Assembly (NCBI GenBank): GCA_964387935.1
Contig: CAYLZN010000066.1
Location: forward strand, 1 to 21,950
From: CAYLZN01 sp964387935
Lineage (GTDB): Bacteria > Acidobacteriota > Vicinamibacteria > Vicinamibacterales > JAFNAJ01
DNA length: 21,950 nt
Direction: 5' to 3'
This document shows positions 7,195 through 15,088 of the stretch, piece after piece. Under the pieces are notes generated by a model, which was not told where the DNA came from, did not search any database, and worked only from the letters and a program-made list of their open reading frames with translations. The position numbers and the translations under genes were made by a program. Numbering within the stretch: position 1 is the first letter of the stretch; every line of letters begins with the position of its first letter.

Positions 7195-8871
7195 ATGGAT
7201 TCGAACCTGCTGAAGACGAAGTCGATCGAGCAACTCGTCGGGGACGTCGAGCACGGGGGCAAGGCGCTCAAGCGGACGCTGTCGGCCCTCGACCTGACCC
7301 TGCTCGGCATCGGCGCCATCATCGGGACCGGGATTTTCGTGCTCACGGGGACGGCGGCTGCCAATCAGGCCGGGCCCGCGATCATGATCTCCTACCTGGC
7401 CGCCGGCCTCGCCTGCGGGTTCGCCGCGCTCTGCTATGCGGAGTTCGCGTCCATGATTCCCATCTCGGGCAGTGCCTATACCTACGCCTATGCCACGCTG
7501 GGCGAGGTGTTCGCCTGGATGATCGGCTGGGACCTCATTCTCGAATACGCCGTGGGATCCATGACCGTGGCGATCGGGTGGAGCGGGTACTTCCAGCGCA
7601 TCCTGCACGGGTTCGGTCTCGATCTGCCGGTGTGGATGCGTGCGGCCCCGACGGCCGCGCCCGGAGCGATCGTCAACCTGCCCGCCATCCTCATCGTCCT
7701 CGTCATCACGTGGCTGCTGGTGATCGGGGTGCGGGAGAGCGCGCGCTTCAATGCGGCCATGGTCGCGGTCAAGCTGGCCGCGGTGGTGTTCTTCATCGCG
7801 GCCGGCGCGACCTTCGTGAAGCCGGAGAACTGGTCGCCGTTTGCTCCGTATGGCTGGCCCGGCATCATGGCCGCAGGCGCGATCGTGTTCTTCGCCTACA
7901 TCGGGTTCGATGCCGTGTCCACCACGGCGGAAGAGGCCAAGAACCCTCAGCGTGACCTGCCGATCGGGATCATCGCCTCGCTCGTCATCTGCACCGTGCT
8001 GTACCTGGCCGTGGCCGCCGTGCTCACCGGCATCGTCCCGGTGACCCAATACAAGAGCGACGCGCAGTTCCTCAACGCCCCGGTGGCCTTCGCCCTGGCG
8101 GTCATCAACCAGGACTGGGCGGCGGGCCTCGTGTCGGCCGGCGCCGTGGCGGGCATCACCAGCGTGCTGCTGGTCATGCTCATGAGCCAGCCGCGCATCT
8201 TCTTCGCCATGAGCCGCGACCAGCTGCTGCCGGCTGGCGTGAGCAAGGTGCACCCGCGCTACCGCACGCCGTACGTGACCACCATCATCACGGGCGTGGT
8301 GGTGGCGCTCTTCGCCGGCTTCCTCCGGATCGACGTGGTCGGCGAGATGACCAGCATCGGCACGCTGTTCGCCTTCGTCGTGGTATGTCTTGCGGTGCTC
8401 GTGCTGCGCAAGCGACGGCCCGACGCGCACCGGCCGTTTCGTGTGCCGGGCGGCTCGATGTTCCCCGTGCTGGGCGTGATCTCGTGCCTGTATCTGATGC
8501 TCAGCCTGTCGGTGGTCACCTGGGTGCGCTTCCTCGTGTGGCTCGACCTCGGCATGCTGATCTACTGGTTCTACGGACGCCGGCACAGCCCGCTCGCCGA
8601 CGTGAAGGAGCAGGCGGGGCGCACGGGCTTCGAGGAGTTCGCGAACACGGTCACGATGTTCGGCTACCTCGCCCTGTTCAACGGCTTCTTCATGGCCTTG
8701 CTCGGGTTCATGACGGAATTCGGCATCACGACCGAGAACACGGCCCGCTGGCACGAGATCGGGGTCACGGCCCACCAGGCAGACATGGTGGGCCTCGGCC
8801 TCTTCGGTCTCGCCGCGGTCATCACCGTCATCGGCCGACTGCTGCAGGGCGCGGCCCGCCGCTCGGCCTGA
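7195..8871 (+). CDS. APC-superfamily amino acid permease, cationic amino acid transporter type
   Basis: Inner-membrane amino acid transporter of 558 residues with about 12 or more membrane helices. The first helices carry the family signature LLGIGAIIGTGIFVLTG and GPAIMISYLAAGLACGFAAL, then CYAEFASMIPISGSAYTYAY. The loop FDAVSTTAEEAKNPQRDLPI and MSQPRIFFAMSRDQLLP are hallmarks of the CAT (SLC7A1-like/YfnA) branch. After the usual core, the C-terminal part adds about 100 residues with a polar linker (YGRRHSPLADVKEQAGRTGF) and two more hydrophobic segments. The substrate (cationic or broad) cannot be told from sequence. It is followed 8 nt later by the K+ channel gene, so both are likely made from one transcript. 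Confidence 0.9.
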   Translation: MDSNLLKTKSIEQLVGDVEHGGKALKRTLSALDLTLLGIGAIIGTGIFVLTGTAAANQAGPAIMISYLAAGLACGFAALCYAEFASMIPISGSAYTYAYATLGEVFAWMIGWDLILEYAVGSMTVAIGWSGYFQRILHGFGLDLPVWMRAAPTAAPGAIVNLPAILIVLVITWLLVIGVRESARFNAAMVAVKLAAVVFFIAAGATFVKPENWSPFAPYGWPGIMAAGAIVFFAYIGFDAVSTTAEEAKNPQRDLPIGIIASLVICTVLYLAVAAVLTGIVPVTQYKSDAQFLNAPVAFALAVINQDWAAGLVSAGAVAGITSVLLVMLMSQPRIFFAMSRDQLLPAGVSKVHPRYRTPYVTTIITGVVVALFAGFLRIDVVGEMTSIGTLFAFVVVCLAVLVLRKRRPDAHRPFRVPGGSMFPVLGVISCLYLMLSLSVVTWVRFLVWLDLGMLIYWFYGRRHSPLADVKEQAGRTGFEEFANTVTMFGYLALFNGFFMALLGFMTEFGITTENTARWHEIGVTAHQADMVGLGLFGLAAVITVIGRLLQGAARRSA

Positions 8872-8879
8872 GGTGGGTT

Positions 8880-9959
8880 GTGGCGGTCACGCGTGCCGCC
8901 CGTCCCGGCCTGGGCCGCATCACGGATTTCGCGTGGTGGATCCAGCCCTCGCGCCTGGCGCTCATCCTCGTGCTGCTGGTGCTCGGCGTGGGCACGGCAG
9001 GCTACGTGGTCGTCGAGGGCTGGCCGCTGTGGGATGCGATCTACATGACCGTCATCACGGTCACGACCGTCGGCTACCGCGAGGTGCAACCGCTGACGAT
9101 TCCCGGGCAGGTCTTCACGGTCGTCCTGCTCATCAGCGGTGTTGGCACCGTGTTCTATACGGTGACGCTCCTGGTCGCCCGCGTCGTCGAGGGCGGCCTC
9201 CTCCATCGGTGGGAGTTACGCCAGCGGACTCGCATGATTGACGATCTCTCGAAGCACTTCATCGTGTGCGGCTACGGGCGCATCGGGCGGATCATTGGTG
9301 AGGAATTCCGCCGCCAGCAGGTGCCGCACGTGGTCATCGACCGCGATCCGGAGCGGGTCCACCAGATCATCGAGGAGGGCAGCCTGGCGGTTGCGGCGGA
9401 CGCGTCGGCCGAGGAGACGCTCAAGCGGGTCGGCATCGATCGCGCCCGTGCGTTGATTGCCTCCGCCGGCACCGATGCCGAGAACGTGTACATCATCCTC
9501 AGCGCGCGGCTGCTCAGGCCGGACTTGTTCATCATCGGCCGAGCGGAAAGCGACGACGCACGGCGGAAGATGGAACGGGCCGGTGCCAACCGGGTGATCT
9601 CGCCCTACCAGCTCGGGGCGCACCACATCGCCCAGACGGCCTTGCGGCCGGCGGTCGTCGATTTCCTCCAGCTGGCCACCAGCGCCCAGCCGCTCGAGCT
9701 GGCGCTCGAACAGATTCCCGTGGACGCCGGCGGCGGTCTTGCCGGGCAGACGCTGCTGACCGCGAACCTGCGCCAGCGGTTCGGGGCTATCGTGGTCGCC
9801 ATCCGACGCGCGGACGGGCGGATGGAGTTCAATCCGGCGGCCGATCTCCAGATGAACGGCGGCGACGAGATCCTCGTGCTGGGCAACCCGGAGAGCCTCA
9901 AGGGTCTCGAGCAGGAATCGCGGGGACTGGTGCGCCGCGGGGTGGGGGCAAGGGCATGA
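8880..9959 (+). CDS. MthK-like potassium channel with cytoplasmic RCK (TrkA-N/TrkA-C) domains
   Basis: Two-helix, one-pore channel of 359 residues. TM1 is about residues 22-43 (LALILVLLVLGVGTAGYVVV). The pore helix and filter are DAIYMTVITVTTVGYREV, with the filter at Thr63-Val-Gly-Tyr-Arg-Glu68. TM2 is about 78-105. From about 122 there is an RCK N-domain with the Rossmann loop FIVCGYGRIGRIIGEEF, the strand-end acidic residue in VVIDRD, and AADASAEETLKRVGIDRARA. A TrkA-C domain closes the protein (GGDEILVLGNPESL). The filter reads TVGYRE where KcsA and MthK have TVGYGD. GTG 8880 was chosen because of GAGGTG at 8870-8875; it follows the permease stop by 8 nt. Its stop overlaps folD (ATGA). 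Confidence 0.9.
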   Translation: MAVTRAARPGLGRITDFAWWIQPSRLALILVLLVLGVGTAGYVVVEGWPLWDAIYMTVITVTTVGYREVQPLTIPGQVFTVVLLISGVGTVFYTVTLLVARVVEGGLLHRWELRQRTRMIDDLSKHFIVCGYGRIGRIIGEEFRRQQVPHVVIDRDPERVHQIIEEGSLAVAADASAEETLKRVGIDRARALIASAGTDAENVYIILSARLLRPDLFIIGRAESDDARRKMERAGANRVISPYQLGAHHIAQTALRPAVVDFLQLATSAQPLELALEQIPVDAGGGLAGQTLLTANLRQRFGAIVVAIRRADGRMEFNPAADLQMNGGDEILVLGNPESLKGLEQESRGLVRRGVGARA

Positions 9960-10879
9960 CGGCGAGACTGCTGGACGGCAACGCGATCGCGGCCCAGATC
10001 CGGGACGAATTGCGCCCTCGGGTGGCGGCCTTCGTGGCGGCGCACGGGCGCCGGCCAGGTCTCGGGATCGTGCTGGTCGGCGACGATCCCGCCTCCCACG
10101 TCTACGTGCGTAACAAGATCCGGTCGGGCATGGACGTCGGCTTCTCGGTCGACCTGGAGCACCTGCCTGCGTCGAGCACGCTCGAGGAGGTCCTCGGGGT
10201 CGTCAGGCGGCTCAATCGCAGCAGCACGCACGATGGCATCCTGGTGCAGTCGCCGCTGCCCCCCGCCCTCGGTGACGATGGCGAGCGCCTGGTCTTCGAC
10301 ACCATCGCGCCGGCCAAGGACGTCGACGGGTTCAGCCCGCTCAACGTGGGCCTGCTCGTCCAGAAGCGGGCGCGGCTCCGTGCGTGCACGCCGGCGGGCA
10401 TCGTCGAACTGCTCGACCGGTCGGGCATCCCCCTGGCCGGCCAGCACGCCGTGGTCATCGGTCGCAGCGACATCGTCGGCAAGCCGATGGCGATGATGCT
10501 GCTGCACCGCGACGCCACCGTCACGATCTGTCATTCGAAGACGCGCGACCTCGCGCGAATCGCGGCAGGCGCCGACCTCCTGGTGGCGGCCATCGGGCGG
10601 CCGGCGTTCGTCACGCCGGCCTTCGTCAAGCCGGGAGCAACGGTCGTCGACGTGGGCATGAACCGCGTCACCGACGCGGCGCTCGTCGAGCGCGTCTGCC
10701 CGCCCGGCTCCAGGCGTCGGGAACAGTTCGAGAAGAACGGTTCACTGCTGCTCGGCGACGTCGATCCTGCCGTCGCCGACCGTGCCGGCGCCCTCACCCC
10801 CGTGCCGGGCGGCGTGGGCCCACTCACGGTGGCGATGCTGATGCACAACACCATCGTCGCGGCCGAGCAGCGGGGCTGA
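9956..10879 (+). CDS. folD: Bifunctional methylenetetrahydrofolate dehydrogenase / methenyltetrahydrofolate cyclohydrolase
   Basis: Interconverts 5,10-methylene-, 5,10-methenyl- and 10-formyl-tetrahydrofolate with NADP+, feeding purine and formylmethionine synthesis in the cytoplasm. The 307 residues show the family blocks in order: GIVLVGDDPASHVYVRNK with the catalytic Tyr and Lys, DGILVQSPLPP, AKDVDGFSPLNVGLL, CTPAGIVELL, the Rossmann part VVIGRSDIVGKPMAMMLL, and PVPGGVGPLTVAMLM. It is slightly longer than the usual 285-290 residues, with an insert near 240-255 (VERVCPPGSRRREQFEKNG). ATG 9956 overlaps the stop of the K+ channel gene. The stop lies only 2 nt from the converging coaE stop. 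Confidence 0.96.
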   Translation: MTARLLDGNAIAAQIRDELRPRVAAFVAAHGRRPGLGIVLVGDDPASHVYVRNKIRSGMDVGFSVDLEHLPASSTLEEVLGVVRRLNRSSTHDGILVQSPLPPALGDDGERLVFDTIAPAKDVDGFSPLNVGLLVQKRARLRACTPAGIVELLDRSGIPLAGQHAVVIGRSDIVGKPMAMMLLHRDATVTICHSKTRDLARIAAGADLLVAAIGRPAFVTPAFVKPGATVVDVGMNRVTDAALVERVCPPGSRRREQFEKNGSLLLGDVDPAVADRAGALTPVPGGVGPLTVAMLMHNTIVAAEQRG

Positions 10880-10881
10880 CC

Positions 10882-11496
10882 TCACGCGCGGGCCGCGTGC
10901 GCCCGCAAGGCGCGACAGACCTCCTCGGTCTGCCGGTCCGTGTCCGCGAACGACCGGTCGGTCCGTACGACGTGGTCGGCCAGCCGGACCTTCTCGTCGA
11001 TGGGCCACTGCGCCGCGAGGCGCTGGCGCGCCGCGGTCTCACTCAGGCCATCCCTGGCTTGCACCCGCATCACCTGCAACACGGGCGGGCACGCGGCCAC
11101 GACCACGACATCGAAGTCCCCGGCCCGGCCTGTTTCGAACAGCAGCGGGATGTCCGCCACTCCGAGGGCGAGTCCCTCCCCCGCGCGCGCATCGAACCAC
11201 TCCGAGACCGCCGTGAAGACGCGCGGGTGGATGATCCCTTCGAGGTCGCGTCTGGCCGCGGCGTCCGCGAACACGCGAGCGCCCAGTCGAGGGCGGTCCA
11301 GCGATCCGTCCGGCCCCAGCACCTCGGCGCCGAATCGCTCGACGAGGGCCGCGAGTCCAGGGGTCCCGCGCTCGACGACCTCCCGGGCCAGGACGTCGGC
11401 GTCCACCGTGGACAGGCCGAGCGCCTCGAAGCGGGCCCGCACGTAGCTCTTCCCGGTCGCACTGCCGCCCGTGAGGCCGACGCGCAGCATGCTCAT
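10882..11496 (-). CDS. coaE: Dephospho-CoA kinase
   Basis: Last step of coenzyme A synthesis: ATP phosphorylates the ribose 3'-OH of dephospho-CoA. The 204 residues match the family length. The P-loop is GLTGGSATGKS near the N terminus, where most members read GGIGSGKS. Further blocks are VDADVLAREVVERGTPGL, IIHPRVF, DIPLLFETG, and the lid and C-terminal part QARDGLSETAARQRLAAQ with DHVVRTD. ATG 11496 (M-S-M-L-R) overlaps the lapB-like stop as ATGA; a second ATG lies two codons later. It is the last gene of the leftward Kdo operon and ends 2 nt from folD. Confidence 0.95.
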   Translation of the reverse strand: MSMLRVGLTGGSATGKSYVRARFEALGLSTVDADVLAREVVERGTPGLAALVERFGAEVLGPDGSLDRPRLGARVFADAAARRDLEGIIHPRVFTAVSEWFDARAGEGLALGVADIPLLFETGRAGDFDVVVVAACPPVLQVMRVQARDGLSETAARQRLAAQWPIDEKVRLADHVVRTDRSFADTDRQTEEVCRALRAHAARA

Positions 11497-12725
11497 CGCC
11501 CCGGCTGGTTCAGCCACTCGCCCTCGTCGCGCGCCGGCGTCAGTCGCTCCTCGACGAAGGTGCTCCACTCGTGGCAGTGCGGGCATTGCCAGAGGAGTTC
11601 GGTGCTCCGGTAGCGGCACCGCACGCACACGTGGGGATCCTGGAAGAAGACCGCCTCGCGGTTCGCGGTCATGTACCGCTCCACCTGGCGCGGCTCGAAC
11701 CGGAGGCTCGACAGGATCTGCCACGCCGCCTGGTGAAGGGTGACAGGGGAGGGATTGATCGCCAGCGCCTCCAGGACGAGGTCGAAGGCCTGGTGAGGAT
11801 CGCCGTCAGCGGCCACGTGCCGGGCCAGCGCCAGGCGGGCCCGCCAGTCCTGCGGGTTGCCGTCCACGATCTCCCGGCAGAGGGCGGCGAAACGGTCCCG
11901 CGTGCCCATCTGTGCGTAGGCCGACGCCAGACGATCGAAGGCGAGGTAGGCGCGATCTGGCGCCACCCGGATGAGTCGTTCCCACCAGTTCGCGGCACCC
12001 GCCAGGTCGCCTTCGTGGAATCGGACGTCGCCCAGGTTCAGATAGGCGGGCACCGTCGCCGGTTCACGCTCGAGCGCCGCGCGGAACCAGCGCGTGGCCT
12101 CGGCATAGTCCATGCGCTTGAGGGCGTCGCGGCCCAGCTCGTTCTCCAGGAACGCCAGGATCGATCGGTGCCTGGCCTGCTGGTCCGGAGGCGACGCAGC
12201 GGCCAGGCGCTGCCTGATCTCGTACGCGTCTTTCCACTGATGCTGGTCCGCGTGGAGTTTCTCGAGATTCGCGAGCGCGTCGCGGTTCTGCGGGTCGAGC
12301 TTGAGGACTTCCCTGAAGGCTTCGAGCGCGCGATCCACGAAACCGCCGCGCCGGTAGTCGAATCCCAGGCACAGCAGCACGTAGGAGTGCTCACGGGGAC
12401 TCAGCCGCGGACGCTGCAGGATCTGCTGGTGCGTCTGGATCGCGCGTCCGACCTGTCCTTTCTCGCGGTACAGGTTGCCCAGCACGATCGGGACCTCGAC
12501 GCCGTCCAGGTTCAACGCGGCGGCCCGCTGGAACTCCTCGATGGCGTGGTCCAGCTGACCTGAGATCAGGAAGTTGAGCCCCTGCAGGTAGTGGGGCGAC
12601 CCCCGGACCTTGCGCCGGTCCACGAGCTGCCCCTGCTGCAGCCGATAGCGCTCCGCCACCTTGCCGACGACGAAGCCGACGAGGAGAGAGACGAGAACGG
12701 CCAGCAGCAGCGCGTATTCGCTCAT
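11493..12725 (-). CDS. lapB: LapB (YciM)-like TPR protein with C-terminal zinc-ribbon
   Basis: In E. coli LapB is an inner-membrane protein that links LPS synthesis to assembly and promotes FtsH breakdown of LpxC. This 410-residue protein has the same plan. An N-terminal membrane anchor is at about 4-21 (YALLLAVLVSLLVGFVVG). About nine TPR-like units cover residues 45-340 (HAIEEFQRAAALNLDG, ALEAFREVLKLDPQNRDALA, WFRAALEREPATVPAYLNLG). A rubredoxin-like metal site ends it: Cys367, Cys370, Cys381 and Cys384. The CxxC-x10-CxxC spacing equals that of E. coli LapB. The ATG at 12725 shares one base with the kdsC stop (TGATG). Its place inside the Kdo operon supports a role in LPS control. The FtsH/LpxC link is not shown by this sequence. 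Confidence 0.85.
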   Translation of the reverse strand: MSEYALLLAVLVSLLVGFVVGKVAERYRLQQGQLVDRRKVRGSPHYLQGLNFLISGQLDHAIEEFQRAAALNLDGVEVPIVLGNLYREKGQVGRAIQTHQQILQRPRLSPREHSYVLLCLGFDYRRGGFVDRALEAFREVLKLDPQNRDALANLEKLHADQHQWKDAYEIRQRLAAASPPDQQARHRSILAFLENELGRDALKRMDYAEATRWFRAALEREPATVPAYLNLGDVRFHEGDLAGAANWWERLIRVAPDRAYLAFDRLASAYAQMGTRDRFAALCREIVDGNPQDWRARLALARHVAADGDPHQAFDLVLEALAINPSPVTLHQAAWQILSSLRFEPRQVERYMTANREAVFFQDPHVCVRCRYRSTELLWQCPHCHEWSTFVEERLTPARDEGEWLNQPGR

Positions 12726-13255
12726 CACCGAGGTGGTTCCAGGAACGGCGCCACGAGGGCTGGCCACGCTCCGCGCGCCCGCAACACGAACTCGATCAGC
12801 TCCCTCGCGGCGCCTCGTCCGCCCGCGAACCGGCTGACCCAGTCTACGGTGTCATGTACCTCCTGTGCGGCGTCTGCCGGGCAGGCGGAGAGGCCCACGC
12901 GTCGGAGCACGGGCAGGTCCAGCAGGTCGTCGCCCATGTAGGCCACTTCGGCCTCCCGCAGGTGGTGCTCCGCGAGCAGTCGCTCGAAGACCACGAGTTT
13001 CTCCTGCGTTCCCTGCTCGACGATCGCCATCGCCAGTTGGGCGGCCCGCCGGGCAGTCGCACCGGACGGGCGCCCGGAAAGGATGCCGGTGAGCAGGCCG
13101 GCCCGATGCGCGAGGACGATGGCCGTGCCGTCGCGGATCGAGAACTGCTTGGATTCCCCTCCGTCCTCGTGCATGGAGACGGTGCCGTCCGTGAGCACGC
13201 CGTCCACGTCGAACAGGAGGAGCCGGACCTGGGCGGCCTTGTCGTCGAGGGTCAT
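12725..13255 (-). CDS. kdsC: 3-deoxy-D-manno-octulosonate 8-phosphate phosphatase
   Basis: HAD-superfamily phosphatase that removes phosphate from Kdo8P to give Kdo. It has 176 residues from ATG 13255; GTG 13282 would add nine and overlap kdsD. Motif I is FDVDGVLTDG with the nucleophile Asp16 and acid/base Asp18. Motif II is in GILSGRPS, where Ser is the key residue. The family loop TQEKLVVFERLLAEHHL contains the motif III lysine. Motif IV is YMGDDLLDLPVLRRVGLS, and PADAAQEVHDTVDW follows. No cap domain is present, as expected for the tetrameric C0 class. It lies 5 nt after kdsD and one base overlaps lapB. Confidence 0.94.
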   Translation of the reverse strand: MTLDDKAAQVRLLLFDVDGVLTDGTVSMHEDGGESKQFSIRDGTAIVLAHRAGLLTGILSGRPSGATARRAAQLAMAIVEQGTQEKLVVFERLLAEHHLREAEVAYMGDDLLDLPVLRRVGLSACPADAAQEVHDTVDWVSRFAGGRGAARELIEFVLRARGAWPALVAPFLEPPR

Positions 13256-13260
13256 GGCTG

Positions 13261-14253
13261 TCAGAACAGCTCGGTGCGCCACAGGTCGTGGAGGTGCAGG
13301 ACTCCGCGCGTCCGGTGATCGTCGTCCACCACGATGAGCGACGAGATCTTGCGCTCTTCCATGATCTTGAGCGCCTCGACGGCCAGCAGCGAGCCCGGGA
13401 TCGTGCGTGGCGTTCGCGTCATGATTTCCGCGGCCGTCCGGTCGATCACGTGGGGCGTGTGCATGTGGCGTCGCAGGTCGCCGTCAGTGATGATGCCCGC
13501 GAGCCGGCCAACGTCATCGACGACGCAGGTCATGCCCAGGCCCTTGCGCGACATCTCGTAGATGACGTCGCGTACGGGCGTCGCGAGTCCGACCGAGGGT
13601 GTGGACTCGCCTCCGTGCATGAGGGCTTCGGCGCGCATCAGTTTCTTCCCGAGCCGGCCGCCGGGGTGGAGCTGGGCGAAGTCCTCCGGCCGGAAGCCCT
13701 TGCGCACGAGCAGCGTCATGGCGAGGGCATCCCCGAGCGCGAGGGCCGCGGTGGTGCTCGCGGTGGGCGCGAGGTTGAGCGGGCACGCCTCCTCGTCGAC
13801 GCGGCAGTCGAGCGTCACATCGGAGGCCTGCGCCAGCGTCGAACGAGGGTTGCCGGTCATCGCAATCAGACGGGCCCCGATACGCCGGATGTACTCCAGC
13901 AGACGCAGGATCTCCTGGGTTTCTCCGCCGTAGGAGAGGGCGATGACGACGTCATTCGCCTGAATGGCGCCAAGATCGCCGTGGATGGCCTCGGCCGGGT
14001 GGAGGAAGAAGGCCGGGGTCCCGGTGCTCGAGAGGGTTGCGGCCAGCTTGCGGCTGATGATGCCGGACTTGCCCATGCCTGCCGTGAGCACGCGGCCCCG
14101 GCACTCCGCCAGCAGCGTGACCGCGCGCTCGAAGCTATCGTCGAGGCGGCCGATGAGGGCGAGAATCGCCTGCGCTTCGGTTTCCAGGACCTGGCGGGCG
14201 AGCGCCAGCGAGACGTCGGCTGGCGTGCCCGACCCGGGTGCGGTCGGGCTCAT
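13261..14253 (-). CDS. kdsD: Arabinose-5-phosphate isomerase (KdsD type)
   Basis: Converts ribulose-5-phosphate to arabinose-5-phosphate, the first dedicated step to Kdo. The 330 residues equal the E. coli KdsD length. The SIS domain at about 35-185 has VLTAGMGKSGIISRKLAATL, FFLHPAEAIHGDLGAI, ALSYGGETQEIL and NLAPTASTTAALALGDALA. The linker carries FAQLHPGGRLGKKLM. Two CBS domains fill the last 120 residues (LGMTCVVDDVGRLAGIITDG, then AAEIMTRTPRTI and ISSLIVVDDDHRTRGVLHLH). ATG 14253 overlaps the kdsA stop as ATGA. The longer open frame upstream lies inside kdsA and is not coding. The operon context argues for KdsD rather than GutQ. Confidence 0.96.
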   Translation of the reverse strand: MSPTAPGSGTPADVSLALARQVLETEAQAILALIGRLDDSFERAVTLLAECRGRVLTAGMGKSGIISRKLAATLSSTGTPAFFLHPAEAIHGDLGAIQANDVVIALSYGGETQEILRLLEYIRRIGARLIAMTGNPRSTLAQASDVTLDCRVDEEACPLNLAPTASTTAALALGDALAMTLLVRKGFRPEDFAQLHPGGRLGKKLMRAEALMHGGESTPSVGLATPVRDVIYEMSRKGLGMTCVVDDVGRLAGIITDGDLRRHMHTPHVIDRTAAEIMTRTPRTIPGSLLAVEALKIMEERKISSLIVVDDDHRTRGVLHLHDLWRTELF

Positions 14254-15086
14254 GGGCGAATGGCTCCGTCGATGCGTGTCAGGCGCCGCAGCAGGCCCGG
14301 CAGCAGGTCCAGGCGCAGCGCGTTCTGCGCGTCGCTGCGGGCCACGTCCGGTCGCTCGTGGACCTCGAGGAACACGGCGTCCACGCCCGCGGCCACGCCG
14401 GCCGAGGCGAGCGTCTCGATGTACTCCGCCTGCCCGGCGGTGACGCCGTCGCCCGCGCCAGGCAGTTGCAGGCTGTGCGTCACGTCGAACACCACGGGCC
14501 AGCCGAGCGAGCGGAGCATCGGGAAGGTCCGCATGTCCACCACGAGGTTGTTGTAGCCGAAGCTCGTGCCGCGCTCGGTGAGGACAATGGCGCGGCCGCC
14601 GGCGTCGGTCACCTTGCCGACCGCGTGACGCATGTCGAGCGGCGCGAGGAACTGCCCCTTCTTGATGTTGACCGGTTTGCCCGTGCGTGCGGCGGCCACC
14701 AGCAGATCGGTCTGCCGGCAGAGGAATGCGGGAATCTGGAGCACGTCCACCACCTCCGCGGCGCGAGCTGCCTGCCAGGGCTCGTGGATGTCGGTGAGGA
14801 CCGGGACACCGGCCCGTTCGCGAACCTCGGCGAGCACCTGCAGCCCTTCGTCCACGCCTGGGCCGCGGAACGACCGGATCGACGTCCGGTTGGCCTTGTC
14901 GAACGACGCCTTGAAGATGTAGCCCACGCCCGCGGCCGCGGCGATGGCCTTCACCGCCAGGGCCGTGTCGATCGCGTGGGCGCGGCTCTCGATGACACAC
15001 GGACCCGCAATCAGGGCGAGCGGCGAGCCGCCCCCCAGCGTGACCGCCCCGATGGGGACGGACCTCGTGGTCGGTGCGGACTCCAT
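14250..15086 (-). CDS. kdsA: 3-deoxy-D-manno-octulosonate 8-phosphate synthase, metal-dependent class
   Basis: Condenses arabinose-5-phosphate with phosphoenolpyruvate to Kdo8P. The 278 residues contain LIAGPCVIES, FKASFDKANRTSIRSFRGPG, DIHEPWQA, VNIKKGQFLAP, TERGTSFGYNNLVVDMR, FDVTHSLQLPG and FLEVHERPDVARSDAQNAL. Cys30 in AGPCVIES stands where the E. coli enzyme has Asn26. Cys here, together with the His, Glu and Asp in the three C-terminal motifs, is the ligand set of the metal-dependent class known from Aquifex. So this enzyme probably needs a divalent metal. ATG 15086 is 2 nt after the pyrG stop; AGGAGGT inside the end of pyrG is about 12 nt upstream, somewhat far for a ribosome binding site. 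Confidence 0.96.
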   Translation of the reverse strand: MESAPTTRSVPIGAVTLGGGSPLALIAGPCVIESRAHAIDTALAVKAIAAAAGVGYIFKASFDKANRTSIRSFRGPGVDEGLQVLAEVRERAGVPVLTDIHEPWQAARAAEVVDVLQIPAFLCRQTDLLVAAARTGKPVNIKKGQFLAPLDMRHAVGKVTDAGGRAIVLTERGTSFGYNNLVVDMRTFPMLRSLGWPVVFDVTHSLQLPGAGDGVTAGQAEYIETLASAGVAAGVDAVFLEVHERPDVARSDAQNALRLDLLPGLLRRLTRIDGAIRP

Positions 15087-15088
15087 GG

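Noticed and set aside
7192..8775. A 527-codon open frame on the - strand opposite the permease
   Set aside because: Antisense shadow of a clear membrane transporter; its His/Arg/Glu-rich translation has no recognisable domain.
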